From positions 124,001-188,000 of the forward strand of contig JADKDR010000004.1 in the NCBI GenBank assembly GCA_016714535.1: a DNA stretch of 64,000 nucleotides, in the 5' to 3' direction. A program made the position numbers and the translations under genes. Positions 18,294 through 26,804 of the stretch are shown piece after piece. Each line of letters starts with the position of its first letter. The stretch's first letter is position 1. The notes beneath the pieces were generated by a model. It saw only the letters and a program-made list of their open reading frames with translations. It was not told the origin of the DNA and did not search any database. The DNA comes from Bacteroidota bacterium. GTDB taxonomy: Bacteria > Bacteroidota > Bacteroidia > AKYH767-A > OLB10.

Positions 18294-19391
18294 TTATTCC
18301 TTCTTTTCTTTTTTCTGTTTGATAATGCTCCATCGGAAGCTGAAGATGTGCGAGTAAGGAATACCTGCCTGACTGCCAATATTACTAATAGCATAATCAA
18401 GACTAACGTTTTTAATTTTTAAGCCAATTCCCAAGGTTGGTTGCGAAACGGTTGAAACCGATTTATCAATATTCTCCACCTTCTGAATATTTTTTGCACC
18501 GGCTCGCACAAAGAGGAAGTTGTCGTATCCAATTTCGGCACCAATATGAGGATCAATGCTGAGTGCATTTGATTTTATCAATACGTTGCGCTTGCCATCC
18601 AGATTTATATCTGCATTAAGTTCCGTAAGCAGGTTAAATTTATTGGTTATTTTCCAACTATAAGCGGCCCCGGGAATTATTTTTGGTGCAGTAAGCTCAA
18701 GGCCATTTTCAGGAATTTCGTTTCCGGTTTGAGCAAACACGGTATTTAATTTTTCGCTGTTAAATGTCCATGCATTAAACGTGCTTGTTATATCGCGGCC
18801 CATCACAGCAAACTTCCAATTGCCTTTGTCATACTGTAAACCGGCATCGAGGCCAAAGCCCCAAGCTTTGGCAAAATCGCCAGCCCTGCGATGTATTATT
18901 TTAGCATTGCCACCATAACGCAAACCTGCTTTTTTTGTTTGCTTCGAATACGAAATGATAAAGCCATAATCGGCTGCCGAAAAACTTTTTACTTTATCGT
19001 AATTTACATTGCCATCGGGATCTATCAATTCGGTAGTGTCAGGAATATCATCGACTGCCATGCGCACCATCGAAAATCCAATGGCACGAGTTGCATCAAT
19101 AGGTGCACATAAGGCGGCATAGTCATACTTGATAATGCCGGTAAATAATTCAGCGTGTTGTAAGCCTAGCTGCATATCGCCCTGCTTAAGCACCAGGCCT
19201 GCCGGATTCCAATATCCTGCTGTTACATCATTGGTGCTGGCAACCACGCTGTTGCCCATTGCCTGTGCGCGCGCACCCACACCAATCGAAAGAAACTCGT
19301 TACTGTATTTTGGAAATAGTTGTGCATGGACAGGTAAATTGGATAGCGTAATAAATCCGGCTATCCCGAAAGCGAGTGTTTTTATGTTCAT
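18294..19391 (-). CDS. PorV/PorQ-family outer membrane protein
   Basis: A 365-residue outer-membrane barrel of the PorV/PorQ (UPF0164-like) family. After a signal peptide ending near VHAQ comes the family hallmark LSIGVGARAQAMGNS...YWNPAGL, then about 14 predicted strands. PorV is the shuttle protein that carries T9SS cargo from the translocon to PorU. Start set at the ATG at 19391 (MNIKTLAFG); the longer open frame adds 12 residues before the signal peptide. Upstream of and probably co-transcribed with the PorU2-like gene. The end is a run of Lys and Glu, unusual but harmless. Confidence 0.87.
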   Translation of the reverse strand: MNIKTLAFGIAGFITLSNLPVHAQLFPKYSNEFLSIGVGARAQAMGNSVVASTNDVTAGYWNPAGLVLKQGDMQLGLQHAELFTGIIKYDYAALCAPIDATRAIGFSMVRMAVDDIPDTTELIDPDGNVNYDKVKSFSAADYGFIISYSKQTKKAGLRYGGNAKIIHRRAGDFAKAWGFGLDAGLQYDKGNWKFAVMGRDITSTFNAWTFNSEKLNTVFAQTGNEIPENGLELTAPKIIPGAAYSWKITNKFNLLTELNADINLDGKRNVLIKSNALSIDPHIGAEIGYDNFLFVRAGAKNIQKVENIDKSVSTVSQPTLGIGLKIKNVSLDYAISNIGSQAGIPYSHIFSFRWSIIKQKKEKKE

Positions 19392-19585
19392 CAGTGGTGA
19401 ATTAAGAAAATGTAAACGACCGCGCATGGTGTATTATTATGTTTTCAAAGATAGTAAAAATTTGACTTGCAAGCATATTGACAAAAGCTTGTTGCTTTTT
19501 GTTGATCTTTATCAATGCATCTTTAATTTGTTGGATAATTAACAGGTTGCAAACCGAGCGCTCCAGCGAAGATGCAATATTAAGG

Positions 19586-19604
19586 CGCTCCATTAGGAGC
19601 GACC
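19586..19604 (+). repeat. REP-like palindrome, copy 1
   Basis: CGCTCC-ATTA-GGAGCG followed by ACC: 6-bp stem and 4-nt loop, just past the 3' end of the transposase gene. Confidence 0.7.
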
Positions 19605-19608
19605 AGAT

Positions 19609-20037
19609 TCATTCTATCCAATCAAATAAATATCGTTCATCATATTCAATTTCAAACTTCTTTAGAAAATCAATATATTCTTCTCTAAAGGTCCTTTTCT
19701 TATGATGAGCTTCCTGATTTAAAAAGTATTTGGATACGTTATCAATCTGGCTTTTTGAATACGAAAATGCTCCAAATCCCTCTTGCCAATTGAATTTGGA
19801 TGAGCCCGCTTTGATATCTCTTACTAAATCTGAAATTGCAATAGACGGTGTTAACCCTACTAAAATATGAGTATGGTCTGGCATACAAAATATTGATAAT
19901 AATTTTTGTTCTCGTTTTTGAACAATACCTGTAATGTATTTATGCAAATCTTCACGGTATTGCGGGGCTATTAAATTTTTTCTTCCTTTTACAGCAAAAA
20001 AAATCTGAATATATATTTGTGAATATGTGTTTGGCAT
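19609..20037 (-). CDS. REP-associated / IS200-like tyrosine transposase
   Basis: A 142-residue Y1 (HUH) single-strand DNA transposase. The HUH motif is in MPDHTHILVG (about residues 52-61) and the nucleophile Tyr lies in the helix before the conserved NVSKYFLNQEAHH. The family cuts and joins single-stranded DNA at hairpins. The gene looks full-length with an intact frame. Palindromes of the GCTCC-n-GGAGC family flank it on both sides and two more copies lie within 300 bases upstream, pointing to a RAYT rather than a classical IS200. Confidence 0.9.
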   Translation of the reverse strand: MPNTYSQIYIQIFFAVKGRKNLIAPQYREDLHKYITGIVQKREQKLLSIFCMPDHTHILVGLTPSIAISDLVRDIKAGSSKFNWQEGFGAFSYSKSQIDNVSKYFLNQEAHHKKRTFREEYIDFLKKFEIEYDERYLFDWIE

Positions 20038-20061
20038 ATTTGTGATTTAAACGGGGGATTT

Positions 20062-20098
20062 CTACAAACGGCTACAAACGGGACGCTCCTATGGAGCT
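20062..20098 (-). repeat. REP-like palindrome, copy 2, with duplicated tail
   Basis: On the minus strand AGCTCC-ATA-GGAGCGTCC is followed by CGTTTGTAGC repeated as CGTTTGTAGA. It lies just upstream of the transposase start, opposite in orientation to copy 1. Confidence 0.7.
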
Positions 20099-20236
20099 AG
20101 GATTCGATGAACAAAATTAAAAATTAATTTGGTTTTGGCGCTATTGGTTAAGATTGTTTGTGGCATTAAAAACAAATTGTTTTTAACTCCTTAGTATTGA
20201 CATGCTTGTGCAACAGTCGAAACGATTATTGTCTTT

Positions 20237-20253
20237 AGCTCCGTAGGAGCGGC
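20237..20253 (+). repeat. REP-like palindrome, copy 3
   Basis: AGCTCC-GTA-GGAGC followed by GGCC and a T-run with TTTGTA. Same family as copies 1 and 2. Confidence 0.65.
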
Positions 20254-20287
20254 CTTTTTGTAAAAGAATCAAAATTGATATTGCTTG

Positions 20288-20307
20288 TAGCTCCGTCAGG
20301 AGCGACC
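20288..20307 (+). repeat. REP-like palindrome, copy 4
   Basis: TAGCTCC-GTCA-GGAGCGACC followed by ACGTTTGT, closest to the apparent consensus GCTCC-n3/4-GGAGCGrCC. The region 20038-20688 contains copies 2-4 and otherwise no recognised gene. Confidence 0.65.
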
Positions 20308-20709
20308 ACGTTTGTTGGAGTGAAAAGAAAAATGTTATTAGCTTCTGTGGGCTTTATTGCCTAAAAAACCCGGTATTGCTAAACAAAATTTCCTGCAATA
20401 CATTAAAACATAAATCTTGAATAGTCTCCAACCATCCGACCAGGTTTTTTTTCAATGCTTTGTTTCAAACTGTTATCTCAAACATTGGTGTTACATTATT
20501 CAATTGCAAACTCAGAAATCAGAATGCTCCGAATTCCTTTCCTATATTTTGCTCTTCGAGCTACTTAAAAACTTCAATCTTTTGATGTGACTTCATTCAA
20601 TGAAAATTATCTGCTCATTTCCTTCTGAACCAAGCAATGCGGTCCACACTGCCTATAGATTATAAAGAAAATAGTCCGGGAATTTTTCTTGTTGCAAAAA
20701 CTCTCAACC

Positions 20710-20739
20710 TTGTCAGTAAAGGTTAATGCGTTACCTTCG
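20710..20739 (+). promoter_or_regulatory. Bacteroidetes-type promoter of pssA-purS
   Basis: TTG at 20710-20712, a spacer of exactly 19 bases, then TACCTTCG at 20732-20739, a very good fit to the -33/-7 elements of this phylum. The transcript would start near 20745, which rules out the longest open frame beginning at 20689. Confidence 0.65.
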
Positions 20740-20757
20740 TACCGTAAATTATTTTTT

Positions 20758-21534
20758 TTGAAAATCAAAGCGCAACTACCCAATATGATTACCTGTGGCA
20801 ATCTGCTAATGGGAGTAACGGGTATTATCTATTGCCTCAATGGGCATCTAGAACAAGCGGCTTATTGCATCTATATAGCAGCATTGCTAGATTTTTTGGA
20901 TGGCTTTGTTGCCCGTAAGTTAAATGTAAGTAGCCCCATTGGCAAAGACCTTGATTCGCTTGCTGATTGTGTAACCTTTGGTACCCTGCCCGGATTAATA
21001 GTTTTTACCTTAGTTATTTACCCGGCCACATCCGCTCAATTTATTGCTGATATTAACTCGCACTCAGCACTTACTTTATTGGTTGCAGGTTGTGCCTTAC
21101 TTATACCAGTGTTTAGTGCCTTGCGGCTGGCAAAGTTTAATAATGACACCCGCCAAAGCGATTCGTTTATTGGTGTGCCCACCCCGGCAAATACCTTATT
21201 CATTTCATCTTTTATTTTTTTGCAAGCCAACGATGGCAGTAATTATATACACCTACTCACGAACAATGCTATGTCAAATGGAAGCTTGCACTATTTGCAA
21301 CTTGGGCAGGTGTTTGTTATTTTACTGCTTTGTTATTTGCTCGTTGCCGAATTACCTTTAATCGCGCTTAAGTTTAAAACATTTGACTTACAACCAAATT
21401 TTTTGCGCTATGCACTTATTGTTTGCAGTGTGTTGCTATTAATAATTTTTAAATTTGCCGCCTTCGCATTTATCATTCCACTGTATATAATACTGTCAAT
21501 TGTGGCAGGTATGTTAATTAAAAAAACTTTATGA
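20758..21534 (+). CDS. pssA: CDP-diacylglycerol--serine O-phosphatidyltransferase
   Basis: Integral-membrane enzyme making phosphatidylserine from CDP-diacylglycerol and serine, the first step to phosphatidylethanolamine. The CDP-alcohol phosphotransferase motif D-G-x2-A-R-x8-G-x3-D-x3-D is complete in DGFVARKL...GKDLDSLAD, and about seven hydrophobic segments follow. I start it at TTG 20758 (MKIKAQLPNMITCGN) because the promoter at 20710-20739 lies inside the longer frame; ATG 20785 is the other option. Its stop overlaps the purS start by four bases, so translation is coupled. Confidence 0.9.
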   Translation: MKIKAQLPNMITCGNLLMGVTGIIYCLNGHLEQAAYCIYIAALLDFLDGFVARKLNVSSPIGKDLDSLADCVTFGTLPGLIVFTLVIYPATSAQFIADINSHSALTLLVAGCALLIPVFSALRLAKFNNDTRQSDSFIGVPTPANTLFISSFIFLQANDGSNYIHLLTNNAMSNGSLHYLQLGQVFVILLLCYLLVAELPLIALKFKTFDLQPNFLRYALIVCSVLLLIIFKFAAFAFIIPLYIILSIVAGMLIKKTL

Positions 21535-21776
21535 AATACAAAGCATCTGTAAACATTATGCCTATGAAAGCCTTGCTCGACCCACAAGGAAAAGCGGTTA
21601 CAGCAAGCATGCAAAATATTGGTATCCCCGAAATTGAGAATGTTCGCATAGGCAAGCATATCACACTTGAAATAGAAGCCCCCGATGCAGCTACTGCAAA
21701 AACACGAGTAGAAGAAGCCTGCAAAAAACTCCTTGCCAATTTAATTATGGAGGAGTACGAGGTGGTAGTGGAGTGA
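21531..21776 (+). CDS. purS: Phosphoribosylformylglycinamidine synthase subunit PurS
   Basis: An 81-residue PurS protein: MKYKASVNIMPMKALLDPQGKAV, NIGIPEIENVRIGKHI and the C-terminal LLANLIMEEYEV are typical. PurS dimerises and bridges PurL and PurQ in the purine-pathway step from FGAR to FGAM. Overlaps pssA by ATGA. No purL or purQ is adjacent, so the complex is encoded in separate places; the pairing with a phospholipid gene is likely genomic coincidence. Confidence 0.92.
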   Translation: MKYKASVNIMPMKALLDPQGKAVTASMQNIGIPEIENVRIGKHITLEIEAPDAATAKTRVEEACKKLLANLIMEEYEVVVE

Positions 21777-22057
21777 TATTAATTACAACGCTCCACTTTC
21801 CTTACGCTCCACTCATTACATTTGGTTTAGCAACGATAACCAAGGCATCATACTTTTATACATGATGCTGTTTTAATTCGTATGCGTATGATGTGAAGTC
21901 GAACAATTTTGCTACGCATCATTTTCTAAAGTAAGATGAGTAAATCGGCTCCATCATTTGTTATCTTAATTGCATTGTTTACATTCTCGGAGTGGAAGTG
22001 ATATGCTAAATACACTTAGACTTGATTATATATAATGCACCAAAAAATGATGCACTC

Positions 22058-22150
22058 GCATTGCAAATGCAGGCTAGTAAAACATGAAGCATCTGCATTG
22101 AAAATTCAGACTATGAAGCTTCTGTTTTGCAAATGCGGACGAGCGATCGG
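22058..22150 (+). repeat. Degenerate tandem repeat, about three units
   Basis: Three imperfect units of about 30-38 bases share the pattern TTGCAAATGCAG/TTGAAAATTCAG/TTGCAAATGCGG followed by ...GAAGC(A/T)TCTG. A related stretch (ATTGCAAATACGAGCG) reappears near 22337. Part of the 21777-22568 spacer, where I see no gene. Confidence 0.5.
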
Positions 22151-22161
22151 GGGTTAATTAG

Positions 22162-22249
22162 TTTGGCTAAAGCCAACTATATAATATTCAATTGCCACAT
22201 GCTTAAGCATGTGGCAATTGATAGCAAACCGATTTAGGCTTTAGCCAAA
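22162..22249. repeat. Nested double palindrome
   Basis: Outer arms TTTGGCTAAAGCC (22162-22174) and GGCTTTAGCCAAA (22237-22249) are perfect 13-bp complements. Between them is a perfect 32-bp palindrome without loop (22189-22220; half-site CAATTGCCACATGCTT). It could extrude a large cruciform or fold as a long RNA hairpin. The GGCTAAAGCC core resembles dispersed repeats I associate with Bacteroidetes intergenic regions, so a non-autonomous mobile repeat is likely. Confidence 0.75.
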
Positions 22250-22568
22250 TTATTTTACAATAAGTTTAAAACAGAATAATGAAAAAGATATTTGTTCTTT
22301 AAGAATGATGGGGCTAAGCAAACCTCTGCTCATCAGAATTGCAAATACGAGCGGGCAGGTTCATTTTTTTTCTGATGCCTAAGCAATTTTGACCAATTGA
22401 TGTTTTTATTAGTACCGGTCTCGCGTTTTTTACAATTCTAAACAGGTCAATCGCATGCTTCACCATTCTTTAACACCAATTTTATGGTATTATAACTACT
22501 TTCGTTACGCTTTGCTGTTACCTTTGCAAAGCTAGATTTGAATTGTTGTACCATAATTTTTTTAAACA

Positions 22569-25500
22569 ATGAATAATTATCACTTGCTTATTCAAAAACT
22601 TGACGAGTTCATTCGCAAGTATTACAAAAATCAACTAATACGTGGATTGATATATGCGGTAGTGGCTTTTATATTTTTTTATATATCCATTTCGCTGCTC
22701 GAGTACTTTGGCCGATTTGATACCACCACACGTACCCTAATGTTCTATACTTTTGTTGGAGTAAATATTTTTTTCCTGGCGCGCTTTGTTGCTATTCCGT
22801 TACTCAAGTTGTACCACCTTGGCAAAACCATCACGCATGAGCAGGCCGCTTCTATTATTGGTAGTCACTTTAGCAACATTAGCGATAAGCTGTTCAATAC
22901 CCTGCAATTAAAAAAACAAAGCGATGTTGCAGGCCAATCAACCGATTTATTAATGGCAGCAGTAAATCAGAAAATTGCCGAACTAAAACCGGTACCATTT
23001 ACCAATGCCATCGATATTAAAAAGAACCGGCAATATATGAAATATGCTTTGGTACCTTTAAGCTTGTTGCTCATCTTACTATTTGCTGCACCAAGTATTT
23101 TTCGCGAGAGTAACGAACGACTATTGCAACACCGCACTTACTTTGCACAGCCTGCACCGTTTCAATTTATCCTTTTAAATAAAAATCTAAAGGCCATACA
23201 AAACGAAGATTATGTATTGAACGTAAAATTAGAAGGCAAGGAAATTCCAGAAAATGTTTATATAAAAATTGATGGCAATAGTTTCAAGCTGGATAAAGAA
23301 AATACCATTGCCTTTAACTACACCTTTAAAAACATACAGGACAATACGCGCTTTCAACTGCAAGGCGATGGTTATAGCAGCATTGAGTATGAGCTAAAAG
23401 CCATTCCCAATCCTACCATTATGAACTTTAGTTTGTTTGTTCGTTATCCTGCATACATCAACCGTAAACCCGAAACGCATCAGAATACAGGCGACCTTAT
23501 TATACCTTCAGGCTCGCAGGTTACCTGGAATTACAATGCACGCAATACCGAAAAAGTTACCATGCAGTTTAACGATACTACCTTATTTGCTGAGCGCACC
23601 GGAGAGCAGGATTTTAAATTGACGCGCAGTTTTCGCAATGCCAATCACTACGCTGTTATCAGCAGCAATAGTAACACGTTCAACAAAGACACCATGAGTT
23701 ATAATATCGGCATAGTTGCTGATGCCTATCCTCAAATAACGGTGGAGCAGCAAAATGATTCTTTATCGCTGAAGCAAATTTATTTTCGTGGAGCTATTAA
23801 TGATGACTATGGATTCAGCCGTCTAAATTTTTGTTATCACTACCTCAAAAGTGGCATCGATTCGCTCAAACATGATCAGGAGGTAAAACGAGAAAACATT
23901 GCCATCAACCGCAACCTTACGCAAGATCAGTTTTATTATTACCTCAACATGGATAATTTAAAAATTGTTCCGGGCGATGAGTTGGAATATTATTTTGAAG
24001 TGTATGATAATGATGGAGTAAATGGGCCTAAAGCTGCACGTTCGCAGGCACATGTGTACAAGGCGCCATCGCTTAATGAGCTGGAAGCACAAAAAGAAAA
24101 GAATAACAGCGACATGAAAGATGAGATGAGCGAGGCCATGATGGATGCAAAAAAATTGCAGCGCGAAACCAACGAAATGCTCAAGAAGATGACTGAGAAA
24201 AAACAGTTGGACTATGATGATAAGAAAAAATTAGAAGACCTTTTGCAAAAGCAAAAGGATTTGCAAAGCAAGGTAGATCAGATGAAGCAACAAAATGAGA
24301 AGAATAACAAGCAGCAATCTGAATTTAAAAAAGAAGATGCTAAAATTGCCGAAAAGCAACAGCAATTGCAAGAACTGATGGACAAGGTGATGAGCGAAGA
24401 GATGAAGCAAAAAATGCAAGAGCTTGAAAAAATGCTGAGCGAATTGAATAAGGATAAAATTCGTGAGCAGCTGGAGCAGATGAAAATGGATAATAAAGAT
24501 TTGGAAAAAGAACTTGACCGCAGTCTTGAATTATTTAAGCAATTAGAAGTGGAGCAAAAGATGAACGATGCTGCAAATAAGTTGGAAGAGCTTGCAAAAA
24601 AACAAGAAGAGCTTGCAAAAAAATCAGACGATGCAAAGAGTGATAGCAAAGAATTACAAAAGCAGCAGGAAGAATTGAAAAAGGAATTTGAAGATGTAAA
24701 AAAAGATTTGCAGGATGCGCAGAAGAAAAATTCAGAATTAGAATCGCCTAAAGACCTGCCCGATACAAAACAAGAAGAACAAAAGGTGGACGAGAAGCAA
24801 AGTGAGAGTAGCAGCGAATTGCAAAAGGGAAATAAAAAGAACGCAAAAAAATCGCAAAAGGAAGCTGCTGAAAAAATGGAAGAGATGGCGCAGAAAATAA
24901 AAAAGGGGATGGAAGAATCAGAACAAGAACAGGCCGAAGAAGATGAGAAGGCACTGCGTATGTTGTTGGAGAATCTGATACGATTCTCATTTGATCAGGA
25001 AAAATTAATGACCAATTTAAAAACGATGGACATTAATAATCCACAATACTTAAAGCTGACGCAGGAGCAGCGTAAGTTGAAAGATGATGCCCGCATTATA
25101 GAAGATAGCCTGTTTGCATTAAGCAAGCGTGTGGCACAAATACAGTCGATTGTAAATCAGGAAATAGGAAAAATAAATGACAATATAGAAGATGCCATTG
25201 GACTATTGCAAGACCGCAATGTGCCGCAGGCACGCAGCGAGCAGCAGTATGTAATGACTTCGGTAAATAACCTTGCGCTGATGCTAAGCGAATCGTTGCA
25301 ACAAATGCAACAGCAGCAACAACAACAGAAACAAGGCAATGGCTCATGCAAAAAACCAGGCAAGGGCAAGCCATCATCCTCTGCTGCACAAATGAAAAAA
25401 ATGCAACAGAAATTGAATGAGCAGATGAAAGGCATGAAAGAGCAAATGAAACCCGGAGGTCAGAAACCAGGCGGGCAAGGCAATAAGCAAGGGATGAGCG

Positions 25501-25928
25501 AACAACTTGCCAAGATGGTAGCACAACAGGAAGCTATCAGACAAGCCTTGCAGGAGTATAATAATGCAACCAACAAAGATGGTAAGGTCGGTAAAGATGC
25601 GAGTAACGAATTGGAAAAGGCCATCAGGCAAATGGAAGAAACCCAGCGCGACTTACTCAACCGTCAGATAAGTGATGAAACACTAAAGCGCCAGGAAGAT
25701 ATACTGACACGGTTACTAGAGTCGGAAAAAGCTGAACGCGAACGCGATCAGGAAGAGCGCAGAGAAAGCAATGCGCCCGAAAATGAGATATATCGTAACC
25801 CGGCTCAGTTTGAAGAATTTAAAAAATTAAAATCACGCGAAACGGAATTATTGAAAACCGTTCCGCCCTCACTCAATACTTTTTACCGCAATCTTGTAAA
25901 CACTTATTTCCAGGGTATCGGGAATTGA
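22569..25928 (+). CDS. DUF4175 family membrane protein with long coiled coil
   Basis: A 1119-residue protein. Two N-terminal membrane segments (about 25-50 and 58-80) and a third near 155-175 precede a periplasmic beta-rich region (about 190-480) and then a 450-residue, highly charged Lys/Glu/Gln helix (about 490-940), with a Gln run near residue 915. DUF4175 proteins are widespread in Bacteroidetes and their function is unknown. It lies 83 bases before lptB, so a link to the cell envelope is possible but unproven. Base composition in the coiled coil is purine-rich on the coding strand, which creates long spurious antisense frames. Confidence 0.85.
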   Translation: MNNYHLLIQKLDEFIRKYYKNQLIRGLIYAVVAFIFFYISISLLEYFGRFDTTTRTLMFYTFVGVNIFFLARFVAIPLLKLYHLGKTITHEQAASIIGSHFSNISDKLFNTLQLKKQSDVAGQSTDLLMAAVNQKIAELKPVPFTNAIDIKKNRQYMKYALVPLSLLLILLFAAPSIFRESNERLLQHRTYFAQPAPFQFILLNKNLKAIQNEDYVLNVKLEGKEIPENVYIKIDGNSFKLDKENTIAFNYTFKNIQDNTRFQLQGDGYSSIEYELKAIPNPTIMNFSLFVRYPAYINRKPETHQNTGDLIIPSGSQVTWNYNARNTEKVTMQFNDTTLFAERTGEQDFKLTRSFRNANHYAVISSNSNTFNKDTMSYNIGIVADAYPQITVEQQNDSLSLKQIYFRGAINDDYGFSRLNFCYHYLKSGIDSLKHDQEVKRENIAINRNLTQDQFYYYLNMDNLKIVPGDELEYYFEVYDNDGVNGPKAARSQAHVYKAPSLNELEAQKEKNNSDMKDEMSEAMMDAKKLQRETNEMLKKMTEKKQLDYDDKKKLEDLLQKQKDLQSKVDQMKQQNEKNNKQQSEFKKEDAKIAEKQQQLQELMDKVMSEEMKQKMQELEKMLSELNKDKIREQLEQMKMDNKDLEKELDRSLELFKQLEVEQKMNDAANKLEELAKKQEELAKKSDDAKSDSKELQKQQEELKKEFEDVKKDLQDAQKKNSELESPKDLPDTKQEEQKVDEKQSESSSELQKGNKKNAKKSQKEAAEKMEEMAQKIKKGMEESEQEQAEEDEKALRMLLENLIRFSFDQEKLMTNLKTMDINNPQYLKLTQEQRKLKDDARIIEDSLFALSKRVAQIQSIVNQEIGKINDNIEDAIGLLQDRNVPQARSEQQYVMTSVNNLALMLSESLQQMQQQQQQQKQGNGSCKKPGKGKPSSSAAQMKKMQQKLNEQMKGMKEQMKPGGQKPGGQGNKQGMSEQLAKMVAQQEAIRQALQEYNNATNKDGKVGKDASNELEKAIRQMEETQRDLLNRQISDETLKRQEDILTRLLESEKAERERDQEERRESNAPENEIYRNPAQFEEFKKLKSRETELLKTVPPSLNTFYRNLVNTYFQGIGN

Positions 25929-25988
25929 TTGAGCACGCTAGTTTTTTATCTATCCAAAATATGCATTACCTAAACTGATGCAGGTGAT

Positions 25989-25996
25989 TATATTTG
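25989..25996 (+). promoter_or_regulatory. Putative -7 box for lptB
   Basis: TATATTTG fits TAnnTTTG and ends 15 bases before the chosen lptB ATG. No TTG at the usual distance upstream, so the match is partial. Confidence 0.35.
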
Positions 25997-26011
25997 CACC
26001 GAAAAATTTTT

Positions 26012-26737
26012 ATGAAACTTCGCTCGTCACATCTTGTAAAAAAATATAAAAGCCGCACCGTAGTAAACGATGTTAGCATCGAGTTGGAGCAAGGTGAGAT
26101 TGTAGGTTTGCTTGGCCCCAATGGTGCGGGTAAGACTACCACTTTTTATATGACCGTTGGATTGATTAAACCCAATGCGGGCAAAGTTTTTTTAGACGAT
26201 CTTGAAATTACCGATGAGCCCATGTACAAGCGCGCCCGCCTTGGCATTGGATACCTGGCACAGGAAGCAAGCGTGTTTCGCACATTGAGTGTAGAAGACA
26301 ATATTAAAGCGGTACTTGAAATGACTTCGCTCAGCAAAGCGGAGCAGTATGAAAAATGCGAAGCACTACTCGAAGAGTTTGGATTGAATAAAGTACGTAA
26401 AAGCAATGGCAATGTACTCTCAGGTGGTGAAAGGCGCAGAACCGAAATTGCAAGAGCGTTGGCTGTAAATCCCAAATTTATTTTGCTCGATGAGCCTTTT
26501 GCCGGTGTAGACCCCATTGCTGTAGAAGATATACAACAGATAGTTTCTAAACTTAAAACAAAAAATATCGGCATACTCATTACCGATCATAATGTACACG
26601 AAACGCTTGGCATTACCGACCGTGCATATCTTTTATTCGAAGGCAAAATATTAAAACACGGCACACCCCGCGAACTTGCCGATGATGAAACCGTGCGCAG
26701 AGTTTATCTGGGACAAAATTTTGAGCTACGCTCATAA
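26012..26737 (+). CDS. lptB: LPS export ABC transporter ATP-binding protein LptB
   Basis: A 241-residue cytosolic ATPase that drives LPS extraction from the inner membrane with LptF and LptG. Walker A GPNGAGKTT, Q-loop YLAQEASVFR, signature LSGGERRR, Walker B FILLDEPFAGVDP and the switch His in ITDHN are all present. LptB-specific spacing and YLAQEASVFRTLSVEDN identify it among ABC ATPases. ATG 26012 (MKLRSSHLVKKY) is used; the upstream TTG overlaps the likely promoter. Confidence 0.95.
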   Translation: MKLRSSHLVKKYKSRTVVNDVSIELEQGEIVGLLGPNGAGKTTTFYMTVGLIKPNAGKVFLDDLEITDEPMYKRARLGIGYLAQEASVFRTLSVEDNIKAVLEMTSLSKAEQYEKCEALLEEFGLNKVRKSNGNVLSGGERRRTEIARALAVNPKFILLDEPFAGVDPIAVEDIQQIVSKLKTKNIGILITDHNVHETLGITDRAYLLFEGKILKHGTPRELADDETVRRVYLGQNFELRS

Positions 26738-26765
26738 ACTAATTTAACTTACTGCTTTATTTTTG

Positions 26766-26773
26766 TATTTTTG
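26766..26773 (+). promoter_or_regulatory. Putative -7 box for the subtilase gene
   Basis: TATTTTTG matches TAnnTTTG, and an identical copy precedes it at 26758-26765. The ATG follows at 26805. No clear -33 element. Confidence 0.35.
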
Positions 26774-26804
26774 ATTATTCAAAAAAAATCAAAAGCACCA
26801 CGCT

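Larger units (their letters stand above)
19584..20100 (-). mobile_element. REP-flanked IS200-like (RAYT) element
   Basis: A Y1 transposase gene bracketed by short palindromes of one family (19586-19604 and 20062-20098) pointing in opposite directions. This is the arrangement of REP-associated tyrosine transposases, which act on such hairpins rather than on long inverted repeats. Outer limits are estimated from the palindromes. Confidence 0.6.

Noticed and set aside
22058..22150. CRISPR array
   Set aside because: Units are degenerate with no uniform spacers and no cas genes in the window.
24231..25660. Several long antisense ORFs opposite the DUF4175 gene
   Set aside because: They mirror the purine-rich coiled-coil codons and encode Phe/Leu/Cys/Ser-rich nonsense.
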